Shown here: positions 24,105 through 35,670 of the stretch, piece by piece
Numbering within the stretch: position 1 is the stretch's first letter
How the letters are laid out: each line of letters begins with the position of its first letter
Assembly: GCA_031772625.1 (NCBI GenBank)
Contig: CM062818.1
Location: forward strand, 1,281,838,277 to 1,281,902,276
Direction of reading: 5' to 3'
DNA length: 64,000 nt
Source: Pinus tabuliformis
Taxonomy: Eukaryota > Streptophyta > Pinopsida > Pinales > Pinaceae
Translations under genes and position numbers: made by a program
The notes under the pieces: generated by a model
What the model saw: only the letters and a program-made list of their open reading frames with translations
Database searches by the model: none
What the model was told of the DNA's origin: nothing

Positions 24105-24419
24105 AATCATAACTTAAATTTCATTAACAATATCATATAATCCATGTTCATCATCTTCTATAGCTTCATTATTTTCTTCTTCCACAATATTTTCTTCTTG
24201 AGTTTCCTCATTTTCCTCTTCTAATGGATCTTTCATGTCTGCAAATCTCCCAAAGTGTCATTTTCCAATCATTCCATATAATGGTGGTTGAGGTTCCTTT
24301 TCCTTTTTTGCCACATGTGATTTATTAAAATCTCCTTTCCTCAAACCAAATTCTTACATTGGATCTGGAATAAATTGAAGAGCATTAATTCTTTGTTGAA
24401 TAAAATTGCATTGTAATGG

Positions 24420-24888
24420 GTCTCTTTCAATCACAATGCAATTTCTTCCTTTCTGTAAGCAACATGCTAGTGTTGTGCCGAATCATCAAGTGCAAAAACA
24501 ATAAGTAAATGAGTATAAACACATAAAAACAAAAAAAATTATTAAAATTCAATTTTATATAATAAAACCTACCTAAACTTGAAAATAAATCCAAAACCCA
24601 ATCTCCTTCATTTGAACATAAATTTATAAGATAGTCAATCAATGTTTGTGGTTTTTGATAAATGTTAACTATCTCTCCTTTTGCATCTTTATCCTCATAT
24701 GTTAACGTTTTTATGACAACAACATGAACCAGTACTTGGGTATGGCTCTTTCCATCTACTTTGTTCATAAAAATAGACTTATAGCTATCATCTTTTGTCC
24801 AACATTCAACATGGATGAACTCACAATCACTTATAATTGGTTGATCTCCGGAAGAAATAAGATTTGACTTTTTCTTGTAACATGACAT
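24420..24888 (-). pseudogene. Methyltransferase motif I exons
   Basis: The exon ending near 24580 reads ...QTLIDYLINLCSNEGDWVLDLFSSLG. This matches the 'P-x-x-L-I-x-x-L-I ... G-D-x-V-L-D-x-F-x-G-x-G' AdoMet-binding motif of bacterial N4/N6 methyltransferases. After a ~110-bp intron (GTAGG start) the next exon reads LQKGRNCIVIERDPLQCN, the following strand ending in the acidic E that binds the AdoMet ribose. The tail (24240-24110) is very acidic (EEENEETQEEN...). Confidence 0.7.
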
Positions 24889-24964
24889 AGTAAAAGTTCA
24901 ATTAACTTGTACATAAAAAGGTAAAAAACATATCATTAATCAAACATATAATTTCAATGTCTTA

Positions 24965-25400
24965 CCATGCAAGTTGCATCCTTGAATTTGATTTTCCCTT
25001 GAAGCTTGTTAATAACATTGTAAATTGTGTGTCTGAATGAAATGTCACAAATCTTCAAAGTGGTGATGGTCTAACTTCTTGAAAGCTCGTAACCACTTTA
25101 TTAAAATCTTGATAAGTGTAAGGCTCACTATCATATCCAATGCCTGGGAAATTGAAATCATGAGGAATGTCTGCAATAACTAGGGCATATTCACTTTTAG
25201 GTATGAGTTTTACAATGTCTTCACAATCACCTTGTATTATTTGATATTGGACAGTGTACAACCCATTCTAAATGAAATGAGTAAGAATAGGATCAAGTTC
25301 AACATTCCTAAGATGTTGCTTTCTCAGCCTTTCCAACTTAATTTTTTCAATGAATATTTTGAAATTATTTGGTACTCCATTCCATTCATTCTTCGACATC
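24965..25400 (-). pseudogene. Methyltransferase motif IV exon
   Basis: The exon reads EWNGVPNNFKIFIEKIK..., a stop, then YQIIQGDCEDIVKLIPKS and ALVIADIPHDFNFPG. The last is the position of the catalytic DPPY/SPPY motif; here it is D-I-P-H, a non-canonical form. The preceding I-Q-G-D-C/x-x-x-I-x-x-I-P pattern is typical of the start of such domains. One in-frame stop (~25268) and one near 25055 break it. Confidence 0.65.
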
Positions 25401-26164
25401 TTTAATGAAATAAACAAATATAAGTATAAGTAATAAAATAAAATAAAATTACATATGAATAAAATGAATGTAAAAATCAACATACATTTTGGAATGTAAG
25501 ATAAAAAAATTTAAGATTTGTTGCATAACTTTATTTTGGGTGGTTGCGTATAACATCATCCCAACACTCTTCATTCAACATTCTAACCATATGTTCTTGT
25601 ATTTTCATATAAATATTATGACTGAATAAATAAATTAAAATTTGTTAATATAGTGATATGTATAACAAATAATACCAATAACAATATATTATATTTAAAA
25701 AAAAATTATAATCCAAGAAAAAATAAAAATAATTCAACAAACTTACTTTTGAAATTATAAGCACATTTCCTCCAATGACAATTCACTTGACTTCACACAA
25801 CATAATATTGATTTGACTAGTTTGTCATTCTTCACTCCTTGCAATGTTCTCCAAGGTGTGATAGTCATATCATCTGGAAGTTGCTTCATTTCAGGACATG
25901 TCTTACTGTTGGTACATATTATGGGGTTAGACATTTTAGCCTTCTAATTTTTTATGGCAATATTCTCCCACATGTTGAAAATGTCATTAATCAATTTCCA
26001 TATCTCCCATGTTCTAAATGGCAATTGGAAAATGTTATCAATGTCTCTCAATATTTCTGAATCTACTTTTCCACCTTTTGATTTGATTTTATCCTCAACT
26101 TGATAACCTGTTTCCATACAACATTCCTTCCGAGATCTTAAACTAGCTTTTGTCTTTATCCCCA

Positions 26165-26560
26165 CCACATTTTTCTACAAATTCATTATGAATAAATCTG
26201 AGACCCTTTGGATGAAAGTCATAGACATTCTATATTCATTATCTGTATTATGATCCCATGCCAATAACTTTGCCTCTATTTATGTTAAAATAGTATAAAT
26301 GATGCATTTCACCGTTTCAAAAAGATGGTTTACGAGATATTCCTCGATCAACTGTCTTTTGGCCTCTGCTGAATGGTTCCCTCCAATTACATAATATCCG
26401 TAGTCAAAACAATGTGTCCTATAAAATGCCTCCTTGTTGGGAACTTGATTTGGATCAACAAGAACCACATAATCCACCACATGTGCATATTGATTGTACT
26501 TGAACAATGTTTTCAAATTATGAACATGTTGGTAATGTGTATTTCTAATTTGATATTAAG
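26165..26560 (-). pseudogene. ParB-like domain exon
   Basis: The peptide YVVLVDPNQVPNKEAF...YYVIGGNHSAEAKRQLIEEY contains the 'V-I-x-G-N-H-x-x-x-A' core of ParB/sulfiredoxin-like domains. It is followed by VKCIIYTILT-stop-IEAKLLAWDHNTDNEYRMSM, with an HN pair after the expected strand. In bacteria and phages, ParB-like domains are often fused to N4/N6 methyltransferases, which supports joining these exons in one gene. A stop at ~26280 breaks the frame. Confidence 0.55.
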
Positions 26561-27423
26561 ATTATTCTTCATCTAGCCTACAGAATTGGCTGACATTAAG
26601 CTCAAAAATTTTCCACCATTAATTAATATATTCTTACTCAAGTGATTTCGAATGGCATTTTGTTTTTTTCATAATGCCATCCTCTAAATCAGCACCTGCT
26701 GTTATGATTTCTTTGTTGCCTTTAGAAATTTCACTTTGTTCTTTAATGTTGCTTATGATTTTAACAGATTCAACAATTTTTTACTTCTTCTTCTTCCTAG
26801 TTAACATATCTTCTTCTACATAATCAATCTCCTCATCATCAAGTGGAACAGTGACATCAGTGGGCATTTTTCTTTTTGGTGTTTTATTTCTTTTCTCAAT
26901 CTCAACAACAGTTCTAACCTCCTCACTAATGCTAACATATTTTTGATCTTCAACATCAGCTACAACTTCCACATCTACAAAAGAAACATGTTTACCTTTG
27001 TTATATTTACCCACGTATGGATTCTTTGATGATCCCCTATATGTATTATTGTAGTGGCATGCATTGTTGATCTTTGCTTCATTCTTCTTTCTTGTTCTGA
27101 CTCTGGATGGAAACTACTGATCACATTCATCATATTTGGCTCTACATAATAAATACCCTCCAGCATCAGTGAAAGACTCTCAGCAAAATCCTATAAAAAA
27201 TACAATATGTCAATGATTAATCATTTATAAAAAATTTAATGATCTTTACAATAAAACAACACCTAAATATAAATAAGCATATTTACAACGTTATTTGAAA
27301 TGTTAGATGAGATTTCTTCATACAATGGTGTATATTCTTCATCTATGTCATACTTGACCTTTGAGAGACGATATATAACATTAAGCAAAGTCTTTCAGTA
27401 GAAATCACATAAGATAAATTTTT

Positions 27424-27470
27424 GGCCGACGCATTTTGAACCAACAAGTGTGGTTCATCATCAAAACCAG
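27424..27470 (-). ncRNA. Hammerhead-like core in PLE2, decayed
   Basis: The minus strand keeps TGAACCACACTTGTTGGTTC, identical to PLE1 over 20 bases, and GCGTCG. The boxes read TTGATGA instead of CTGACGA and AAAA instead of GAAA. Changes of CG to TG or CA account for most of the loss. Probably inactive. Confidence 0.5.
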
Positions 27471-27799
27471 ATAAAGAGATAGACCATGGCAAAGGCTTAA
27501 ATAAAGAGCAATGTAGAGACATAATTTCAATTGACGATTATATTAAAAGGATAGTTTTTGAAAAATAATATTTAAATTAATTTATTAAAAAAAAAAATCA
27601 AAGTCAAACTCTAAACAAGGAGGGAAGTAAATAATTTTAAAAACGAGTCAAGACCCTAATCGAGACAAGATCATTTAATAAATAAAATAATTAATGGAAA
27701 TAAAATAAACTAAATTAAAAATAATTAATGGAAAAAAAAATAAAATAAAACAAAAATATACACAAGTCAAAAGAAATATATATAAATAAAAAAAAAAAA

Positions 27800-27807
27800 A
27801 AATAATA

Positions 27808-27846
<39 letters not shown>
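27800..27846. repeat. (TA)n microsatellite within PLE2 tail
   Basis: An A-rich tract leads into an uninterrupted run of about 15 TA dinucleotides ending at ~27844, inside the AT-rich 3' part of PLE2. Confidence 0.85.
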
Positions 27847-27849
<3 letters not shown>

Positions 27850-28159
27850 AGAAAAGTAATCAATAAATAAAACAGGGTCAAAAATCAAATATGGGGTTGA
27901 GGCCCATTGAAACAACAAAATTACTAAAAGGAGTTAAGAATGAATAGGATGATAAAGTACATAAAAAACACAAAGAATCAAGAAAATAAACTCTAATGAA
28001 GAATAAATCAACAACAAATACTATAAAAAGGACGTCACTACCTACATAGATAAACAAACAAACAAAATAAATCCCAAAAAGAAGCCTAAAAAACTAGGAG
28101 GACAGGACAAAGGCCCAACTTCTACTAATATTCCAACCATAATATTTATTCAAATTATT

Positions 28160-28490
28160 AGGTATTTTTTCAATTTCTAGGGCCTCCCTCAATTTACGAT
28201 GATGGAAATGACTATCCCTAGTAATGACTTGGGCCTCCTCAATGCAGATGTGATGCTTATATTTATCTACATGCTATACCAAATAACAGGAGCAGATTCT
28301 GCCATGTTTGATGTTAGCGGCATGCTCACAAATCCTTTGATTAATCGAGCGACCAGTCTCACCAATGTAGGCAGTCCCACAAGAGCATGGGATAATGTAA
28401 ACATCCTTCATATTCTTGGTGTCCACTGGGTTTTTTACAGATCTAAGGGATCTCTAGATGGTATTTAAAGGTCTAAAGGTTGAAGCCACC
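28160..28490 (-). pseudogene. PLE2 GIY-YIG endonuclease remnant
   Basis: The translation (minus) includes VYIIPCSCGTAYIGETGRSINQ, then EH and a His/Arg-rich stretch HFHHRKLREALEIEK, parallel to PLE1. A stop interrupts it near 28275. No open frame spans it. Confidence 0.75.
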
Positions 28491-28624
28491 TTATGCTTCC
28501 TTAGGATCCTCGCAATCTTGTCAGTGATCCCTTGGATAAAAGCAAGATGAACACTAAAAAATCGATCCTTGGTATCTTTCTTAGCACTAGGAACTTTTTC
28601 AGCTCTGAGGAAAGCCTTAGTACA

Positions 28625-29660
28625 TTAGCGTCTATTGTATCCATTACTAAAGAAAACAATTAGGAGATGTACTTTCTCTTCATTGATATGGTTGTCATCA
28701 GAAACTCTTAAAGCTCTATTCGCTGAGGTTTTGAAAACACCAAGATTTTGAGTTGGGAAATGATGAGAATTAGCATGAAGATATTGTTCCATATGTGTTT
28801 TCTTATCAAACACCTGATGAGAAAAAGAGCCATCATCATTCCTTGAGAGGAGGACGTCAAGGAAGGGCAGACTACCATTACATTCAAATTCCATGGGGAA
28901 CTTTATAGAACTAGATTGATTGTTAAGAGGGAGGAAAAACAGTTCCAACTCTTCTTTACCATGGGACCAGATGACATAAGTGTCATCCACAAACCTCTTC
29001 CACATATTAGGCAGAAGATGAGAAGAAGCTAAGGCCTTTGATGCAAAATCCTCCATTAATAGATTAACTACCACAGGGGAGAGGAGACAACCAATGGCGA
29101 CACCACAAGTTTTCTCATAGAATTCCCCATCAAATGAAAAGAAAGTAGAAGTAAGACAAATAACAACTAAATAAGTCGTATCAGGATCTGTGATGCGCTT
29201 GATGACTTCAATGGCCTTGTTTGATAGGGATATTAATGTAGAGGGAGACCACATCAAAGCTCACACGCTTGTCATCTGGATCAAGCTTGAAACTCTTCAA
29301 CTCATTAACAAACAATGCAGAGTCCTTAACGAAGGATTTTGTATGGCCAACAAGGGGCTTAAGCTTCTGGGCTAATTATTTAGCAAGAAGATAAGTTGGT
29401 CCTCCTATTGTGTTGACAGTGGGTCTCAAAGGAGCCCCTTCCTTATGAATCCTTGGTAGACCATAGATTCTGGGGGTAAGAGGGGAACTTTCAATAAGAT
29501 TATGACTGAACGAGCTAACCGAGCTACTAGGCTTTATAGCAAGAGCCACACTTTTGGAAATCTTCTTTAGGGGATCCTTGTTGAGTTTCCTGTAGCTCCC
29601 GCTATTATGGAGGTGGTCCAACATCTTCTGACAATAATCATCTTTATCAAGAATAACCAC
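28625..29660 (-). pseudogene. PLE2 reverse transcriptase remnant
   Basis: Two open blocks, 29660-29376 (fingers/palm start: IYGLPRIHKEG) and 29257-28625 (AIGCLLSPVVV, RFVDDTYVIW, FLDVLLS), are separated by a frameshift. The VDD block has F in the position where PLE1 has H and most PLEs have Y. About two thirds identical to PLE1 by eye. Confidence 0.85.
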
Positions 29661-29734
29661 AGCACCACCTTTGTCCGCTTTGAGAACAACAATATTCTTC
29701 TTATTTTTAACGATTTGAGAGCATCAAACTTAGG

Positions 29735-30139
29735 TTTCTTGAAAGTAACATTTTCATGTGACTTGGGCAATTTTGCAAGAACATAAATGGTGTTTGAATC
29801 TGACACCAAACATATGTCTCGTACTCTGCCTATCACCTCATACAGTTCATCCATGTAAATCATACCACAATATAGATAGATATGTGTACTATCATTAGAT
29901 TCAACATCTTTAACATGCCATTTAAAATTTGTTTTATTTATTTCTCACGAATTCATTCATTCAAAAATAATCTTTGGTGTACTTGATGGGCCAGTTGGTT
30001 GACTTTTATGATGTTTCTCAATTCGGGTATGTTCGACAATATTCATAGTGTGTCCACCTGCAACTTTAGATGATGGAATGGTTGTCCTCGTTCCAGACAT
30101 ATTCAATGAGACCTTCCATGATGCCATCTTCCTAAACAT
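29735..30139 (-). pseudogene. N-terminal exon of the ParB/methyltransferase gene
   Basis: It starts MFRKMASWKVSLNMSGTRTT (ATG at 30139 or the second Met). After two stops near 29956-29940 it continues with WHVKDVESNDSTHIYLYCG, MDELYEVIGRVRDICLVSD and KLPKSHENVTF, where PLE2 begins. The sequence resumes beyond the PLE with KTLLNVIYRLSKVKYDIDEE. I do not recognise this domain. Confidence 0.45.
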
Positions 30140-30442
30140 GTAAATTTGTTAATTAAAAGACCATATATATTACTTAAAAAAATTAATAAAAATTAAAAAA
30201 TAAATCAACACTATAATTGTTATTTAAATATAAAAATAAGTTAAATTATATGTAATTTTTAAAAATTGTTATAAAATTTCTATATACAAATTTATAAAAA
30301 AAAATTATATATAAAATTTTAAAATTATTAAAAAAATGTTATTAAATATAAATTAAAAAAAAAAAAAACTCCTTTTTAAATAATTTGTATCGAAACTTTT
30401 ATAAAAATATTATTACATATAAAATTTTAAATTATTAAAATG

Positions 30443-30482
<40 letters not shown>

Positions 30483-31425
30483 AAAGAAATTATTATTATA
30501 TATAAATTTTACTATTAAATTATATATATATATAAAAATAGAAAATAAAAAATATTATATATATATATATATATGAAATTGTTTTGTCCCCTGACCCTTT
30601 GGTCACTGGTCAGGGGCTTGGGCAAGGAAGGGGGTTGTGTGTAGTGCCCTCGTGCCTTCCTGGGCCCCAACCAATGGCCAAAGGGTCACCGACTGATTCC
30701 TAGAATCAGCCTATGACCCTTTGACCATTAGCTAGGGGCCCGAGTGGGCAGGCTTATTCCGTACATAGCTCCCTGTCCCACCCGAGCCCCTAGCTAGCGG
30801 CCAAAGGGCCACTGGTTGGGGGGTCCAGGTGGGAGGGAGGGATACGTGCGGAATCAACCTGTGGCCCTTTGGCCACTAGTTGGGGGCCCGAGGCAAACAA
30901 CAGGGATGTGTGTAGTGTCCCCCCGCCTGCCCAAGCCCCCGGCCAATGGGCCGCAGGTCGATTCACGCAGCGCTCCCTCCCCCCGCTTGCCTGAGCCCCC
31001 AACCAAAGGGCCGTAGGTCGATTGACGCAATGCCCCCTTCCCCCCACCCGCCCGGGCCCCCAGGCAGTGGCTAAAGGGCCAAGGGGAAAAATAATATTTG
31101 TTTTTGTTTTCTAAAATTCTAATGTTTAATTAAAAAACAATTTAATTTAAAAAACAAAAAAAAAAACCAAAAACATCTACTATTTATATAAAAAAAATAA
31201 TGTTTAAAAAAAAACTATAACTAATTTTTAATTGAAAAAAAAAAACAATTTAGCAAAAAAAAATAATTAAAACTTTATTAATATCGTGTAATAAATAAAA
31301 TTAAATTAAAAAAAGAAACAAACAAAAAATTAAAATTACAAATATATAAGAAAAACAATAAATGGATTTTTTTCTAATTGAACAATTTTTTTTTTCCATG
31401 CAAGAATTTTAATGCTCCCCAAACG

Positions 31426-31463
<38 letters not shown>

Positions 31464-32332
31464 AATAGAAAAAAAAGTAACACCCATTTTTCATTTCAAA
31501 AGCCTAAAAATTAAAAAATATATATATCTTAATTTTTCTCCTAACAATCCTATAAATTTGAGTTTTTTTCGTTTTCTTCGCTATAAAAATACATTTTAAA
31601 AAAAGTGTTTTTTTATGTGATATTTCTCGTAAAACAACAAATTTTCCCTAAAATCCTCTTTAAATAGTCAAAATAAAGAGAAAACTAACATTTAAAATGC
31701 ATAAAACTCCCATTGAATGTGTTATCAATGACAATGCAACTCCTCCGCAAAATCGCTCCAAACTTTTTAACAAGACCCAGAACACTTGATGTGATATGAT
31801 GAATAGAATTAGCAATGATTGTGGGAATGCTTTAGCGTTTCTTGAATGTGGGATTAAACTCAAAATTAAAAAAAAAAAAAAAAAAAATTAAAGTTAACAT
31901 TATAGCTTTAGGTTAGTTTTCATTCATTGTTGGATAATAATAAAATATTAATTATAAAAAAAAAGAATAGCTACATAGTTAATGTTAAATAATTTAAACA
32001 GAAAAATTATTTTAATTTCGAAGAAATGCATTAAACGAAAATTTCTGTCAATATTTTGAATAGAAACTAGGGTGAAAATTTTCAAGGCCAATGGTTTAGT
32101 AATATGTTTTCAAGTAAATTATAGATTAAAATTTTGGAGGGAAATATTTCATAACAAAATTTTTGGAGGGAAAATTTTCAGCAAAAGTTTCTAGCTAGGA
32201 AATTTGGAGGGAAAATTTTCGGTGAAAAATTTTGTGGGGAAAACTTTAGAGGGGAATTTTCAAACTCTAAGCTATAAATTGTCATTGGGAGAGAGTTCAT
32301 TTGTATCATTCGACGTCTTTTGGTTGAAGGTC
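30140..32332. other. Spacer between two divergent genes
   Basis: About 2.2 kb separates the two start regions. It holds (TA)n at ~30446-30474, many A/T runs, the GC-rich array (next entry) and a ~29-base A run at ~31431. Open frames here are low-complexity. 5' untranslated sequence and promoters of both genes should lie here, but I cannot place them. Confidence 0.45.
30590..31090. repeat. GC-rich array of alternating inverted units
   Basis: A ~500-bp GC-rich island inside AT-rich DNA. A unit of the form CCCTTTGGCCACTxGTTGGGGGCCC recurs in both orientations: forward near 30596, 30715 and 30862; reverse near 30655, 30785, 30930, 30990 and 31055. Units are about 60-75 bp and can fold on each other. 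Frames across it are shadows of the repeat. Confidence 0.75.
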
Positions 32333-32549
32333 ATGGATTCTTCTGATAGTGAAATTTTTCTTTCTTTAGCATCAACATCTTCATCATGCAACAACTCTAT
32401 TCATTTTGATGAATGCAATAGGAATTATTTCACTATGAATAGAGAGACAGATTCCACTTGGTCGTAATCCTAAGGATGATTAGAGCAGCATTGATAAAGC
32501 GCAGTAAAAAGAATTTCATGTGAATAAAGAGTCAATTTTTCCAATTCCT

Positions 32550-33330
32550 CCTAATTCTAAGGATTATGAGAGAACCATTGATGAAGGGGGGGATGAAGAA
32601 TTTCCAAATTCAAAGTTTCCACATAGTCCTAATCCTAAGGATTATGAGAGAACCACTGATGAAGAGGGGGATGAAGAATTTCCAAAGTCAAAGTTTCCAC
32701 ATAGTCCTAATCCTAAGGATTATGAGAGCACCACTAATGAAGGGGGGGATGAAGAATTTCTAGAGTCAAAGTTTTCACATAGTCCTAATCCTAAGGATTA
32801 TGAGAGCACCATTGATGAAGGGGGGGTGAAGAATTTCCATAGTCAAAGTTTCCACATATTCATAATCCTAAGGACTATGAGAGCACCACTGATGAAGGGG
32901 GCGATGAAGAATTTCCAGGGTTAAATTTTCCACATAGTCTTAATCCTAAGGACTATGAGAGCACCAATAATGAAGGGGGAGCTAAAGAATTGCAAGAGTC
33001 AAGTTTTCCACATAGTCCTAATTCCAAGGATTATGAGAGCACCACTTAGGAAGGGGAGGGCAAGGATGAAGAATTTCCAGTAAATAGATATTTAAAGTTT
33101 CCACTTAGTCCTAATCCTAAGGATTATTAGAGCACTACTGACGAAGGGGAGGATGAAGAATTTACATTAAATATAAATTCAAAGTTTCCACTTATTCCCA
33201 ATCCCAAGGATTATGAGACCACCACTGATTAAGGGGAGGATGAAGAATTTCCTGCAAATGATAATTTGACTATGAATAGAGAGTCATATTTTCCACTTAG
33301 TCATAATCCTAAGGATTATACGAGCATCAA
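32550..33330 (+). repeat. 78-bp tandem repeat coding acidic 26-residue units
   Basis: Units begin CCTAATCCTAAGGATTATGAGAG and encode SPNPKDYExTTDEGGDEEFxxSKFPH. The first two start at 32550 and 32628 (period 78 bp); later units vary slightly in length. About ten copies are seen. Length polymorphism and frameshifts (G-run changes at ~32820) are present. Confidence 0.85.
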
Positions 33331-35670
33331 TGATGAAGGGGAGGATGAAGAGTTTCTTGCAAATGATAATTTTAGAGGCACATATGTGAATAATGCATTT
33401 TCTCTAAGTGAGTGTTTCAAAGGAAGTCATGGTGATGACGAATTGAATCCTCCAAGGAAGGTTTTCAAAAGTGGGGATGAAGATGGTGAAGAATTTCATT
33501 TGACTCGGGATTTCAAAAGTGAGGATTTTGGTAATGAATAATTTCCTTCAAGTGAGGATGTTGGTAATGAATAATTTCCTTCAAGTGAGGATGGTAATGA
33601 ATATTTTCCAAGCAATGATAGTGATGAATTTTCTAACTATGTTCAGAATGATCATAGTCAGTATAATATTCCTCCTAATGATGATGAAAATGTTTCAACA
33701 GAGAATAATGAAATGAAGGAGATGTTGCAAGAAAATATTGAATCTATGAGTAGAAGTAGACCTTCTCATATCAATCCAAAATATTTTGGTTATACAAGGT
33801 TTAAGACAGAATATCTCACAAGTAGAAGTTCTATCGGTGATCTGATTTCAGGTGAATGTTGTCGAAAGGATTGCTTAAAACATATGGATTTTAAGTTTGC
33901 TTTGGAGGAAAGGAAGTAATATTTCTCAATGAATAAAATCATGCAAAAATCATTTTTAGTGGGTTGCATGCAATATACACTAGCAGATTATGATGATCAT
34001 ATTAGGAATGTATTGATTTGTAGAAAGGCTTTCAAAATGTTGCATTCAATTAGTAATTTTTGTTTGTCAAGAATCCAAGAAAGACTGGAATAAGATCTTA
34101 CATATTATTCAGAAGTACGTTATAAAATAGATGTTGGACCATCAACAATTACTACAATGTCATGGATGAAAGACTTCTTTTCAAAGCATGGGGAGTGTAT
34201 GCCAAATAAAGACACAATACATATTCCAAATAGTTCCTCAAGACGAGAAATCTACAACTTATACAAAGAATATGAACAAGGTGCTGAAGGAGATGGTAAT
34301 TTTATTACATATTCATATTTTACAAGGATATGGAAGAACAAATTCAACAATGTTTGTACTCCTAAGAAGACAAGGATGGGGGTTTGTAGTACATGTGCTT
34401 CTCTTAAATAAAAAAGGGATAAATGTCAAGGGGCAGAAAGAGGTATGCATTCATAACATTATTTTTAAAAATTGGATAGTTATCAACTATGAAAATATAT
34501 TTATTAATAGATTTCTTTTATTTTATGTGCAAATTCCATTGTGAAAGCACTTCAAGAGCATCACAATTAGCAAATAAGTGAAATACAAAATTTTTATAAG
34601 CATTGAAAAAAAGTGCTATGACAATCCAAATAAATATTTTTGTTTGTTAATTGATGGTATGGACCAAAAGAAAACACTTCTGCCACATTTTCTCTGCACA
34701 TCGAAAAATTTACAGGAAGAAAATTTAATTCAGTTTCACTTGGTTGGTTGTATGGTCTTTAATGGGAAGATGTTGCCAAGGGTTTACTTCACAGCTCCAA
34801 ATATTCATAATGATGCAAATATTACCATAACTATAATCCATGATGTGCTTTCTCATTGGTCTGGTATTCTTCCTGAATTTTTGTATCTGCAATTGGACAA
34901 CACAAGCCATGAAAACAAAAATCAAGTTCTTTTTGGATATCTAAACATGCTTTGGATATCAAGTTATTATCATATGTTTAGTCATTCTTAAATAACATTG
35001 AGGAGGAAGGATGTTGGGAGCATGCCATCATTAATTGAATGTATTAAGAAATCATACATTCTAGAAGTTGTTTTTCATGTGCCAGAAGAAACTATTGGCA
35101 TGTGAAGGTTTATTTTGGGATCGCATGGTGAGGATAAATGCATTTAACAACTTAATGACATTAGCTTCTAGCATCAATTTCGTATCAAAAATATTGATGG
35201 CAAAACACATATATGGGGCAAGAAGTATTCAACTGTTGCAGAATGGGGACCGTCATCAGGTTTAGCATTTTTGAAGTTCATTCCAGATCATCCAATATTT
35301 GCATCAAATATAATATTATTACAATCAGTTGTTGAACTCCATAATGCACAAAGGCATAAGAGAGATAAATTATTTTAAATGACTCAAAGAAATAAAAATA
35401 TGTATTAGAGATACATATGAGTACTTTGACGTTTCTGATTCAGTTTGGTGGGAGTCATTTTTCAATGATCAAAGTGATATCATTTCAATATTAGGAAATG
35501 AATATACACTTTTGAAGACTCCATTTATTTGGCCTCAAAATATGTTAAATGAACAAGAGGAAAGACACATTGTTGAACAACAAAAATCTCAAGGCATTAT
35601 TAATTCTCAATAGGAAGAGGAAAGAGAAATCTATATTGGTTCTAGAAGATCACGTGCACATTGTGAAGCC

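Larger units (their letters stand above)
27397..29731 (-). mobile_element. Second Penelope-like element (PLE2), 5'-truncated and older
   Basis: The minus strand carries RT blocks (DKDDYCQKMLDHLHNSGSY; IYGLPRIHKEGAPLRP; AIGCLLSPVVVNL; KRFVDDTYVIW) and a GIY-YIG domain (YIIPCSCGTAYIGETGRS, EH) with stops and frameshifts. The left end (27397-27500) has the same pseudo-LTR start and hammerhead-like core as PLE1. It begins within the RT-proximal coding region, so it is 5' truncated. It interrupts the ParB/methyltransferase gene, whose exons continue on both sides. No clear TSD was found. Confidence 0.85.
24105..30139 (-). pseudogene. Intron-containing gene: ParB-like domain plus beta-class amino (N4/N6) DNA methyltransferase, decayed
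   Basis: Reading right to left: an N-terminal exon (30139-~29735), a 2.3-kb PLE insertion, then exons near 27390-27295, 27190-26640, 26560-25745, 25630-25490, 25400-24965, 24890-24580 and 24465-24110. Introns are short (~80-120 bp) with GT...AG edges, e.g. GTAAGT at ~25744 and GTATGT at ~25487. Protein parts in order: Ser/Thr-rich start, an acidic/Lys-rich linker, a ParB-like block, a linker, methyltransferase motif IV, then motif I. The motif order IV before I is that of beta-class bacterial amino-methyltransferases. Several in-frame stops (e.g. after ...MLTRKKKK, ...YTILT, ...AIKN) and the insertion make it non-functional. Exon ends are my estimates. The class is well supported; the N4 versus N6 target is not. 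Confidence 0.65.

Noticed and set aside
24420..25400. Bacterial contamination as the source of the methyltransferase
   Set aside because: Exons are split by short GT-AG introns, codon use is as AT-rich as the surroundings, and a plant PLE is inserted in the gene.
30790..31047. Overlapping plus and minus frames in the GC-rich array as genes
   Set aside because: Both come from the inverted repeats; the peptides repeat the same few words and have no start context or domain.
32550..33330. 78-bp repeats as a CRISPR array
   Set aside because: Units are contiguous and coding, with no unique spacers, and the DNA is plant-like.
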